From: Thinopyrum elongatum
Taxonomy: Eukaryota; Streptophyta; Magnoliopsida; Poales; Poaceae
Direction of reading: 5' to 3'
DNA: 64,000 nucleotides
Assembly: GCA_011799875.1 (NCBI GenBank)
Contig: CM022298.1
Coordinates: 263,989,757-264,053,756, forward strand
How positions within the stretch are numbered: the first letter of the stretch is position 1; each line of letters starts with the position of its first letter. A model generated the notes under the pieces. That model saw only the letters and a program-made list of their open reading frames with translations. It searched no databases and was not told the DNA's origin. The position numbers and the translations under genes are program-made. Of this stretch, positions 44,479 through 55,516 are shown piece by piece.

Positions 44479-47415
44479 TGCAAAGACCATTCTGGTGGCT
44501 ACTGGTTTCTTTGCCAGTTTTGTGCAAGGGTTCTGATGGTCATCACTTACAGCTAGAACTTGTAAACTGATAACTTGCCATTTAAATCTTGTTTCACTAA
44601 TAACTCATTGTGATGTTATATGAAGATAGGTAGTTATGTTTCCATAGTTGTTACCTCATGCATAGTCCCCGCCATGTTAAGTTATTGTGATAAACAACCA
44701 TGGTTGCTAAATACTGGCTAAAGCTAAACAAAGTTGGTTGATCCAGAGTCACCTGTCCGGACTTATCCGTGCAACCACATTTGCCGGTATGGGACTGCCT
44801 TGACTTGGTCTGATCACGTGCTCTTTTATCGGTACCGCCAACTAGGGAAGGTTATGCGTGCGCGCTACCCTGGCCGGTAGGTGGCGATAACCTTGTGAAC
44901 CCAGTTGATGGTTTAACCCGGGAGTCCCCATTTGGGACAATTTAGTTTGGCCACGACGGTGGCAGGTGTCACGAGGTGACATAGGGGCCACCCAGGGCAG
45001 GACTCCGGGGGAGGATGATTGCCGGTGGTACGGTGGAGGAGTCACGGGTTAGACAGGTTTCGTTGGAGCAATGGTGATCCACCCGAATGGGATCACGAGG
45101 TCAGGTGCTCCATGGTGTGGGCAAAGTGCGCAACCTCTGCAGAGTGTAAAATCTATTCGAATAGCCGCGTCCACGGTATTGGACAGTCCATCCAGACCTC
45201 ACTAGGTGGTCAACCGTAACAAAGATAATAATGATGGAAGAACTTGTCTTATGATCGGAAGTACACAGTGGATCATGAGTATACTGAGAGTTGTGGGACA
45301 ACCCATAAGAAAGTAAGTTTATCCGACTTCCAGTGGAGATGCATGGCCATCGGATGATGTCAGGGATATGATATGTTAGCCATGGGATGGCTATTAAGGA
45401 GATGGTCGGATGACCGAAAGAATTGGATTGGATCATGAGAACGTTCGGAGTATAGATTATTTACTTGCCATGCTTTACTTTACTTTAGTGGTATCACGTT
45501 GGATAATCGTGTTACAACAAAATGATTAATATTTCTAGATAGGAATGTTATGCCTTGGTAATTAATATTGCTCTAATAACGAATGCATGCTTGAATGCCA
45601 TGGATTGCTTTGCTTGGTGTATATATTAGTTTGGTTTGCTTGCGAGTACATTCAAAAGTACTCAGCGGCCTTCAATGTGGCCAGGTTCACATAAGGATCC
45701 GTCATCCGTCGACGAGGAGCCGGAGCGTTTGCGGGCTAGGAGCGTAACCTAGTCAGATCCCTGTGGATTGGAGCCGCACCAGGACCATGCTGCCTTAGAT
45801 AGAGCTTTTCTGCTGCCATCACCTCTGTAATATATCTCATGTAAGACTTATATATCCATTAATAGAAATGCCTGTGTTCATGATACTTGTTGTAAACACG
45901 CATGCCAGATTGATTTCCTGGGCTAGTATGCGTGTCGACCATCTGGCTACAGTGGTAATCAGATGGGGCGCCACAACGGATGGTATCAGAGCAGCTAGGC
46001 TGACTGTAGGTTACCCCTAGCTGGACTTCATTGTCTTGTGCTCAGTAGCAAGCCCAGATGGATTTCAGCCATCTTTGCCAAACAAGTGGGGCTACTATTG
46101 ATCATAAGGCAACCATAGGTCTTTGTCTCCATCAGACCCCAACTCTCATGGCCCTTGCCTCCGGTACGAAATATTCGCACCAGGCAACGACCCGTGAGCC
46201 CTGAACCCCTAGGCAAACCAGATATCCCTACCCTGCTTGCTAACCATGGCATTTCTCTTCTTACTCCAGTTTCCTTTGGGAAACGCTTATAAATTCTATC
46301 TCTCCCCGACAACCCTAGGATCATTGACCAAGCCACTTTGGCTATGGTCGTGAGTCAAGTGTGATGTTCCCTAAGGAAGTAGTAGGAGCTTGACACCAGT
46401 GCTACCAGGAGCATTGGGTGGTTTCGCTTCTAAATCCTTAAGGCTACATCAAGTGCGCTATATTAGTTATACTAGTGAATCCTCGGCGACATGTGTAAGG
46501 TCCGCAATATTTGAGCTTCATTTGTCTTTTTGGTTTTTCGTGGTTTTTGCTTCTTTTGTCGGTTCCGTTTCTTTGCTCCGACTAGATCCATCCGCAAGTG
46601 CGGTAAAGAAGACCAGCATACAACTGGGATAATACCCAATAATCCCAATTCAGCAAGAGTCAAGCCAAGCCAATTGCCTGGTATTTAGAATAGCAACACC
46701 GGATCTATCAAGGACGAAGGATGGGTCAGAAGCAGAATCTATGTGCAACAGACTAGGCCAGAATAGACCTGAGAGAGTTTGCCTCAGAACGGATCACATT
46801 TGAGGAACAGTCAGATGAGTTATCAAGAATGAACACTAGTAAGGACAAATTGTTCCGTCCAGGACACAAGGATTATTTCAGTCAGTGAGGTGAACTGAGT
46901 CTTTTCTCAATAGACCCAAGAATCATTTATTACCCACCGAAGACATATTGCAAGAATGTGAATGTGCCAAGAGCAGCAACAAAATTCTGGTACGTTGGTA
47001 CAAATTACAAAGGAATCTTGAAATTCACTGGTGCAAATACAAAATTTTCTGGGCACTATGACAAGGTTCACAAGGAATATGGATAAGTTCACGGTTGCCA
47101 GAATCAAGGAGCAACTAACATGATTGCAAACTCAGCTGAACCGAAGGGAATTATCTGTCAACCGCTTATTATCGGCAACACTTGGTTTGAATACAAAGGG
47201 TATTCCAAATCAATTAACACCATGAGGTCTGCACCAGTCTTGCAACCTTTACAGCAACAATGATCAGACCAGCAGAAGGACGAGCAATGTGCGTGACCAT
47301 CGGAATATCTTCAGTCAAGGTATGGCCTATACCAAGTTTGGCTCCACTATGGGTAAAATTCCAGATACTTCGAAAGAATGCCAGAATCGGCCATAAATCC
47401 GGTTATGTACACAGT

Positions 47416-47715
47416 GAAAGGCTTCTAGTATAAGGAACCCAACCTTCCTCCGCAAGCTACCGAGAAGAGCTTATGACACCAGACTGCCAATCTTCCTCGG
47501 TACACCACTTGGTGAGAAAATCTTCTGGGATACGGCACTCCCATCTCCGACAGCGTGCTACCGCAGAAAGTTTCTGGCATACGGCATCTGACCTTCCGCA
47601 GCAAGCCACATGAAGGAAAGCTTTTAAGGTACGATACCCAACCTTCTCCAGCATGCTACCCATGGTAGAAGCTTCGAGCATAAGGAATTCAGCCTTCTTC
47701 AATAGGCCATCATGC
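47416..47715 (+). repeat. Six tandem 50-bp units in internal domain 2
   Basis: Second copy of the array described at 40024-40323, same unit number and length. Confidence 0.7.
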
Positions 47716-47867
47716 CTACAACAAGCTTGTCAGGAGCACGAACTAGTCTGGAAACACATCCGCCTCAGAAATCAGTGGATATGAAAGGATTTATCCTACA
47801 CCTGCATATGTTGTGAGCATGCAGTCCAGTGGATCAGTTCATGCGAGCCACTCGTACACGAGAATGA

Positions 47868-48314
47868 TTGTGGTCAGAGAAGCATTGGCCCCATAGTTCA
47901 AAGAAGAATGTGAGCACATTAACCCCTATGAGATATGCAAGAGCAAATTGTGGGAACAAGCCCAACAAGCCGGGAAAACAATCAAGAAGCCGTGTTGGCA
48001 AGTCATTACAGGTCCAACAAAGGAATTCTCAAGAACCAAGAAGTGGTAGACAAACAACCTCTGTGACGGTCAACAAGATACAGCTTCACAGACAAGGTAT
48101 TGTTACCAATCCTTGTCAGACACTGGCATATACAGCCACAACAATGCAGTCAACATGTCATATTCATCCTAAATACGGGCCATCAACCAAGATAAGAGGC
48201 TATGCTCCGCAAGATACACCGGATGATAGCGATACTATGTTCAGTTCGGTGGTCATGGCACGGACTATAGAAGCTATATATGACAGAGCCATCTCCGCGA
48301 GCAACAGAGTTTGA
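47868..48314 (+). other. Unrecognised 148-codon open frame in internal domain 2
   Basis: Longest plus-strand open frame of this internal domain. Its last 83 codons are also open in internal domain 1 (40671-40922) with the same end, but the first half there is interrupted. No domain is recognised, and composition is unremarkable. It may be chance. Confidence 0.2.
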
Positions 48315-48979
48315 AACAAGCCATTCTGATAGAATAACTGAAAGCACATGCACATCAGCATCAACCGCTCATAGACATCATGACATCATTAGAATAAGAG
48401 ATTACTGTCTATGATTACTTTGTGATCATGCCTGATAACCCAGTTGGGAATATAGCAACAATAGTTTGGTCATGTTGTTCCTTGGATCGTGGATCACCTA
48501 AGGACAAAGTCAAAACACCGAAGACAAAAGGAAATGTTAGTACGGAACCCGCAGCCAGACTGAGTATTCTGACACGGTAAAAAGAAAGTCACCCCTAGCC
48601 ACTCAAGGCCATACGAGCAAGTGAGCCTGGTACCAGGAAAGGATGTCTTGCCCGTAATAGTCAGGGTACGGAGCATCATAATAAAACTCAGAAGTAGTCA
48701 CTTCAAGGCCATGGAAACCAAGCTGTTTGTTGGTACTACCGCTACCCCACCCAACAACATCACTATCAGGACAAAGGTTTACCTGATAGGAAAGAGAAGG
48801 AGTCAAGGAAACTGTGTGCAGAGACAACACATGGTCCATCAGAAGAGGCAGTTAAAAGGTCAGTTAACCAACGAAGACAAGACCGTCGATGGATCCAAGT
48901 CGCATACAGGTAAGTCCCCCTTCACCGGGATGTAAGCCTAGAAATCTCGAGGACCAGATTTTCTTAAGGGGGGTAGGTT

Positions 48980-49507
48980 TGTAACACCCTGGTTTTCGCT
49001 CCTGTTTTTTTTCCTTCACGGGATTTGACTCCCGTATTTTTTGTCGGTGTTATCCGATTTTCTCCAGCTCTTCGGTATATGAAGATGGTCATTTAACCTT
49101 GCCTTCCCTATCCAACCGAAGATTCTCTCCAGACCAACCTTGCCACCCGAGCTATATTCCCGAGGCTTTGCCATCGAAACCCTACCCTCCGAGTTATCGG
49201 AAGGGAAACCCTAACTCTTCCGTTACAAAGGAACCCCAATTTCCTTTGATCTGCTGACTCCCAAACTTTTCCTAGTGATCATCCTTTATCTATAAACCCT
49301 GGATATGCAAAAAATATTGCCAAGTCATTTGCAATATTTTTCATTTATAATTAATTCCTTTTTCTGCCAGTTAGAGGAATTAAATCCAGGAAAATATCTA
49401 TCCATCTCCAAAGTTCATGAAAACTTGTGGAGATATTATTTGTAATTGTATTGAGCTCCCGTAAAAATAATGGCCATAATTAAATAAGGGAAATTGCATT
49501 TTCCTAT
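48980..49507 (+). repeat. Array LTR 3, left part
   Basis: TGTAACACCCTGG start, matching LTR 2 up to TTTTCCTAT, where Tat element B is inserted. It continues at 62787. Confidence 0.85.
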
Positions 49508-50345
49508 TGTCGGGGTACGACACCTATGGGATCCCGAGAGACCCCTTTACGATTCGACGGGGGGAGAGGTATACGCAAAGAGAAGAACCAGTGATCGACG
49601 CGGGAAGTTTTTACCCAGGTTCGGGCCGCTGATCAGCGTAAAACCCTACTCCTGCTTTGTGTTCTTATTGATGTTCTTGAGCCCAGCCTTCAGGAGCGCT
49701 CACAATGAACAGTACATTCAAAGAGCAGCTACGCATGCAAATGGGCCGGAAGTTCTCCTCCTCTGTAGCAGTTGCCTTGGGCGTCCTTTTATATGCTCAA
49801 AGGGGTCTCCACAGTGGCAAAATGTACATACATTGAGGTGTAAAGTAGCTACAGGGTATCATACCTAACCCCTGACGGATTAGGACAAACGCATTTAATG
49901 CACCGTGAGGTGTCCATTTAGGTGTCCTCACTTTCTTGGGGATGGAAAAAAGGGGCCATCCCATCAGCACCGCTTAAGCTCTCCACCACTGGCGCGTTGC
50001 CACGCATCCAGGGAAGGACCCAGAATGTCAGACATGTTACGGTGCCGAAGCGGTGGCACAGTGGCAAAATCTCGCCAGGCGCTGAATCTTGCCGGACGCC
50101 AAGCCTTGCCGGGCCCCAAGCTTTGCCGGGCCCCAAAGGCCATCCCGGCAAGGATCTTGCCGTGGGAGCTGGCCTTCGGATCCCAGCTTTGCTTATCTGC
50201 TGATCCTCAGATCTCTGACTTGATGATTTCCTTGATGGCTTGAATCGACCTCAAGCTGATCCCGGCAAGCCTTGCCACGAGGATGGCTACAACTGCCCAT
50301 GCACAAGTACGGGGTACTAGTGGCCCAATACTTAGTACACCGACA
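49508..50345 (-). repeat. 3' LTR of Tat element B (838 bp)
   Basis: Same length as the right LTR with only scattered differences, which suggests a fairly recent insertion. TATA box on the minus strand at 49785-49793. Confidence 0.9.
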
Positions 50346-50360
50346 GGAGCCCCCGGGCCT
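50346..50360 (-). other. Polypurine tract of Tat element B
   Basis: Minus-strand GGCCCGGGGGCTCC directly before the 3' LTR. Confidence 0.65.
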
Positions 50361-50582
50361 AGGCCATACACGAGTGCGAGGCGTTGTTGGGCTAGGCCCA
50401 AACAGTGCAAGGGCACGCGTGGCAGGGAATTAACTGCTCGTAAATGTCTTGTTTTACTGTGCCCCCCACTACGCGCACGGAGCGCGTGACGTGGGAAGCG
50501 TGCCAAAAAGGCTGAAACTGCCTCGCGCCTATAGAGGCGCATTCACATTTGGGAATAAAAGAGGCGGCCCCGCTCCTTCCCC

Positions 50583-50590
50583 ATAAAAAA
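50583..50590 (+). promoter_or_regulatory. TATA-like box of the opposite-strand gene (element B)
   Basis: ATAAAAAA in TTCCCCATAAAAAAGGAGAA, 167 bp before the chosen ATG. The counterpart in element A is at 21854. Confidence 0.4.
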
Positions 50591-50749
50591 GGAGAAGTCG
50601 CAGAGGCGCGAACCTATTTATCCCCTTCTTCTTCTCAATCTGGCCATCGCCATCGCCTTTCTCCTCTCGAGCTCAGAGCGAAACCTTCTCTTCTTCCACC
50701 CGCTGCTTCCGCGCTCGCTCCACCCCCAGCTTCCGCTCCCGCCGTCGCC

Positions 50750-53700
50750 ATGGCGCCTAAGGCTAGCAAAGGCAAGGGCAAGGAGGCAAAAGCCGAAGTT
50801 CCGGAGAGCGAACTTTTGAAGATGCGGAAGAGGCTCGTCGTCTTCCCTCCAACGCTCGATGCCGAAGCTTTGAAGGGGCGATACCAATGCATGTGGGCGA
50901 AGGGAACACAAGCTCACCCCGCCACACGCGTAATCCCAGGTGCTTGCTCCAAAGGTGGATCAGACAGATACCCTTTCTTCACTGCATACTTCTATTGCGG
51001 GCTCTGTCCCCCTTTTTCTGACTTCTTCAATGACATCATGTACACATACGGCTTCCGTCTTCTTGATTTCACGCCGAATGCAGTACTTTGCATGTCTATC
51101 TTTGCTCATCTCTGTGAGAATTTCGTTGGCGTGACCCCCAATTCCGCTCTTTTTCGCCATTATTTCTATCCTCGCATCCAAAAAGGAGAGGCCCTCTCTG
51201 GTTCTATTGCCTGGATTCCAAGGGCTTGGAATAAGGAAATATACCCAGAGGGAGTATACCGCGAAAAGCGGGATGAGTGGCGGGCTGAATGGTGCTGGAT
51301 CCAGGAAGCAGATCCCCATCCTTTTTGTCATCCCCGGCAACAGAAGGTGATCCGCGGCAAGGATTGGAGCGACCCCGCAGCGGAGGATGAGAGGCTCACA
51401 ATCGCCACTACCAGAATCCTTCGCCTGAAGGCTGTCGGGCTGACGATGGAGATGATTGGCTTCGACTTTCTCCGCCGCCTCATCGCCCCTCTGCAGAATA
51501 GGGGAAGGCCAGCTTGGGAGTACAAGAATGCGGCAGATGTCATGAGACTGTGCCCCGGGCTGAACAACAATCTGACCACCATGCAACTTGGCGCTCTCCG
51601 CCAAAGATTATTCCAGCATGAAGACAAGCACCGGCTGCCAGCAAGGATTGTCCCATTGTGCAACAATTCTGCCTTGGGGTCAATCATTGCTTTCATGCCG
51701 ATGTTCAATGCCCACGGCCTTGACCCGACCTGGGCCGAGCCAAGTGAGGAGGAAGCGCAGGAGTTCTTTGACAATTTGACGGAGAAGCCTGTCCGGTAAG
51801 AGTCAGATTTTATCCGAGCCACCACTGATCTGGAGGTAGCCTACATCGCTACCAGAGTGGAGGAGGCGAATCTTGCCGCGGAGGCCGGCAACGTCGGCTT
51901 CACAGAGTGGGAAGCCAGCGACGCAGAGGTGGTTGTGGAGGCAAAGCCTGCCGAGGAGGACAAAATTGCCGGGGAAGAAGGCAGCGCAGCCGCTGAGAGC
52001 TCGTCCGGCGAAGACACGGCCGAAGAGGAGACGCGAGAAGAGCCCTCACCCCCGAAGAAGACAAAGCGTGTTCTTCGGAAGGCTGCATCAGGCATCCCGG
52101 CAAGCCAGCCTACTTCGAGCGGCGAAGCCCCTGGCAAGAAAGTGGCTGGCAAGACTGGACCACGGCAGGGGGCTCGTCAACAGCCTGCGCGGCGCGTGAG
52201 ACCCACACCAGCGACTACTACTAGGGCGGCAGGAGGGTCTCGTACTACCGCACCAGAAGCTGCCCCGGCGCCTGCCTCAGCCAAGCGGCCTAGGACTCCT
52301 CCTCCTCCTCCCCACTCAGACACAACAACGGAGGTCGACTTCGACATCTCCGGCTTTACTCCAGAGAGAGAGGAAGAAGAGTGAGTACTTGCCACATCTT
52401 TTACCTTCCAATTTGCATCAATCTTACTGACTTGCTTGTGTTGTTTCTGAAGTGACACAGAAACCTTGCTGGAGAGGATGGCGAAGAGGTCAAGGACTTC
52501 TACAGGCGACGAGCCCCAGGCAGGCTCCACGAGCGTGCCGGAAACTGTCATTGCCAGCCCGGAGTCTAGTCCTCAACACAGCCCCCAGCGCAGCCCCCAG
52601 CACAGCCCCCAGCGTAAGTCCATTGTCCTTTTTCCGCTGACTGGTGCCGAGGCTTTCATTCTTGCCGCAAATATCTTTGGGTTCGCAGGAGAAGAACGGC
52701 AACAAGGAGAAGACATTCCCTTTGTGCCTCCTTCACCGACCGCTCTGCCCACAAGCACGTCCCCGGCAAGAGATCCTGTCGGCGAGCCCGTCCTAACTGA
52801 GGGGGAGCCGGCAAGCGCAGACTCCGGCGACACGCCCCCGGCAACCGGAGTTGCCGGGAGAGGTGAAGCCACCTCCCGACGGACCGACGCAGGTACTCGA
52901 TTGCCTCAGAGTGCTTGTTCTCCTTTTTCTCTTATCTCTTTATCTTTAGTCACTTCAACTTCAACCTCAATCTTATTCTGTCTTCCTCCTTCGCCCTTCA
53001 GAGTTCCCTGTGATGGAACACATGGACGTCGACGTCGTCATCGAGGAGACCGCCAGGGATGCCGCCGCCGAAGCAAACAGGATCACTGCCAGCGAGGCCA
53101 CCAAGGATGACGTTGCCGAGGCTGGTGGTGCTCTTGACGGGGAGGCCGCCAAGACAGCACAAGAGGAAATCGCCGAAGAACCTGCTGAAGAGGGCGACAG
53201 GGAGGCTGAGGACCGCACTGACAGCATTCCTGCCGCAGGAGCGCTAGGCGCTGCACCAGCCACAGAGCCCCCTGTCACTGGTGAGGCGGCCACTGAAAAC
53301 CAGCCATCAACATCTGGAGGCCCCTCATCCAGCAAGTACCTCAAGGTTGGCGAGAACCTGTTCGTCAACTTGCCGGGGACGGCAAGCACTGAGGCATCAG
53401 CCGAAGGAGAAGTTTTTGAAGAAATCATCGCTGCTGCCGGGCTCGAAGTTGTCGACAATCCCAGCACTAGCAGCGGCAAATCTGAAGAGGATCAGCTCCT
53501 TCAGGCCATGGGCGAGAACTTCCGCAAACTCCAGGCTCTCCATCGTGCCCGGAAAGAGAAGGCGGACTCCAGAATGGCAGTTGTCGAGGCAGTCGAAGCG
53601 GATTTTCAAAGGCGCGTCGCACAAATGCAAATCTGGCATGCCGAGGCCCTCCAAGAGCTGGTTGTCGGCCGAGAACAAGTGAGCCAACAATGGAATGAAA

Positions 53701-54698
53701 TCCTCCTGAAGCAATCAGATATGGAGAAGGCACATGATGAAGCTGTTCAAAGGATTGCTGCCGAAGATGCTCTCCTGACGGGGCGCCGCGTTGCTCTTGA
53801 TGCTCACGAAGAAGATCTCACCGCACGCAAGCAGGCGCTCGCCGCCAAGCTTCGTAGCAAGGATGAAGACATCGAAAATCTTGTCGCGCGGCCGACCCAG
53901 GAGCTAGAGCAGAAACATAAGGAGGCGCTCCAAGCTCTAACTGCAAGTCACGCTGGCAAGCTCAAGGAGGCCGTCGATGCTGCCGAAGCTGCAGAGGCCG
54001 CCAAGAATGAGCTGAGCGACAAAGTGAAGAGGCTGGAAACAGATCTCGAAGAGCACGACAAGGAGCTCTCGACGCTCAAGGGGGACAGGGAAAAAACCCT
54101 CCACTCCTTGGCGGAAATGCAAGTTGCCCTGTCCGACAAGACCAAGCAGCTCTCCTCTGCGGCTGATGACATTTCGGTTCTGGAGCTGAAGCTGACCACG
54201 CTGCAGAAGTCTCTCGAGGCCAGCAAGGCCCGTGAGAAGGCTCTACTCAAGGATCTCCAAGGAGAGAGGAACCTGCTCAAGAGCGCCGCCGCTGCCCAAA
54301 ATGAATACGAGAAGGGAGTGGACATCTGGACCGGACGCCTCATCGCCACCGCGGAGAAGCTTACCGCAGAACTGTCAACCATGGGCCTGTCAAACTTCAG
54401 ATATTCTTTCGAGGAAAGGATATCTCCAAGTGACAGGTTGACGATGTTCTTTGAAAGCATCATCAATGCGTTGAGGGCGCTCCAGTCCAGCCGGGTGACC
54501 CAACTGGTGAACGAGACTCACCGGCTTTGCCGGGCCGTCCTCCGCAAGGTGCTCATCAAGGTGGTGCACAGCAATCTCGGCATCGACCTCTCCAGCGCGC
54601 TCGGCCATCTGCCAGAGGATGCAAATGTTGAGGCGCTTGAAGAGTGCATCACGCCAATCCTTGAGAAGGTGGACTCCATCAAAAGGATCGAAGGCTAG
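50750..54698 (+). pseudogene. Opposite-strand accessory gene of Tat element B: PF04195-type domain, linker, coiled coil; one premature stop
   Basis: Start chosen at 50750 (GCCATGG context, MAPKASKGKGKEAK) over the longer open frame from 50549, because element A starts the same way. Exon 1 is 50750-52380, intron 52381-52452 (GTGAGT...AAG), exon 2 52453-52892, intron 52893-53001 (GTACTC...CAG), exon 3 53002-54698. Phases agree, giving 1,255 codons. Residues about 25-330 match the PF04195 'putative gypsy type transposon' family (LLDFTPN, then IFAHLCENFVGVTPN). An acidic and Pro/Arg-rich linker follows, then about 280 residues of coiled coil and a conserved C-terminal module. The single defect is TAA at 51797-51799; the same frame runs on to 52380. 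Convergent with gag-pol, 818 bp apart. Molecular function unknown; a plus-strand-only retention in element A suggests it matters. Confidence 0.7.
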
Positions 54699-55516
54699 CG
54701 CAGGGATTGAGCGCTTCCCTTTTATTCTTGCCGCCATCATCTCATGTAAAAGACGATTAAGTCTCAAGTTAGAACTGCGGCAACTTATTAATGTAATATA
54801 ACTCGCCTATGTTTAGGTACATGCTTGCTATTTTCCTTATCTGATTCCTTTATGTATGGAGTTCGTCCTACGCTTATTGAAAAACTTGCCGAGGCGCAAC
54901 CTGCCGCGAGCGCTGGGTGCGGGACTTCAGCAGCCTGCTGGAGGTGCAGCGGCCGGCAAGACTCCTTGGCGTTCTCAGTGCAGCCACTTAACTCGTTGAG
55001 CGGACTCGAAACAAAATAAGGGCGCAATTGATTACAACAAGGGTTCCTTCGCGTGCAGATTTTCCATACAAGAGTCGGAATCGTCCAAGGAAATAACTTG
55101 GTAATAAAAGAAAAACTTGCTCTGAGTTTTTAGGACTTAGCTTTCTATCACTTTCCTTCCTCCGGCAAGCATCGATTCCAAACGTCGCCAACTGGTATTC
55201 ATATCCTCTTCCCCCCCCCCCCCGGCAAATGCACACGCGAGGAATCCTTCTGTCTTTTAAGAAAAAGAAAGAAGAGAAAATAAAGGGGTGAAACCTTGGC
55301 GGTTCGTTAGAACTTACTGGGATCAGGTGTCATACAACATCTTAGACAAACATGCATATATAAATATGAACATGGGAATTCATAAGGGAATGTGCAACAC
55401 TTAAATTTATTCATCTGTGCTCAGGGTCTGCGCCTGGCTTTGTACAAAGGATCACATGCCTTGCCGGCAAGACTCGTACAAAAGGGTGGTTGCTGGGAGC
55501 CCCCGGCAACCGCGCC
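54699..55516. other. Spacer between the convergent genes of element B
   Basis: No gene is visible. It holds a run of 13 C (55211-55223) and AT-rich stretches near 54780-54850 and 55330-55410 that could serve as 3' end signals for either gene. Confidence 0.6.

Larger units (their letters stand above)
41588..45975 (+). repeat. Array LTR 2 (4388 bp)
   Basis: TGTAACACCCTGG to GGCGCCACA, between purine tract 1 and primer site 2. It shares with LTR 3 the 81-bp segment missing in LTR 1 and the AATAAATAG variant at 43258. No gene. Confidence 0.85.
45976..48979 (+). other. Array internal domain 2 (non-coding, about 3.0 kb)
   Basis: Close copy of internal domain 1 with scattered substitutions. Primer site at 45981-45992, 50-bp repeats at 47416-47715, purine tract ending 48979. 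No gag-pol motif. Confidence 0.7.

Noticed and set aside
50549..50749. Upstream extension of the accessory-gene frame (67 more codons)
   Set aside because: Overlaps the TATA-like box, lacks a match in element A, and the ATG at 50750 has better context.
50618..52551. Minus-strand frames up to 214 codons opposite the accessory gene of element B
   Set aside because: Shadows of the plus-strand coding sequence. Homology and intron phases support only the plus strand.
52614..52688. Possible extra intron in the element B accessory gene
   Set aside because: GTAAGT and CAG borders exist, but the segment is 75 bp, in phase and free of stops, and element A has no comparable intron. It is left as exon, with retention or alternative splicing possible.
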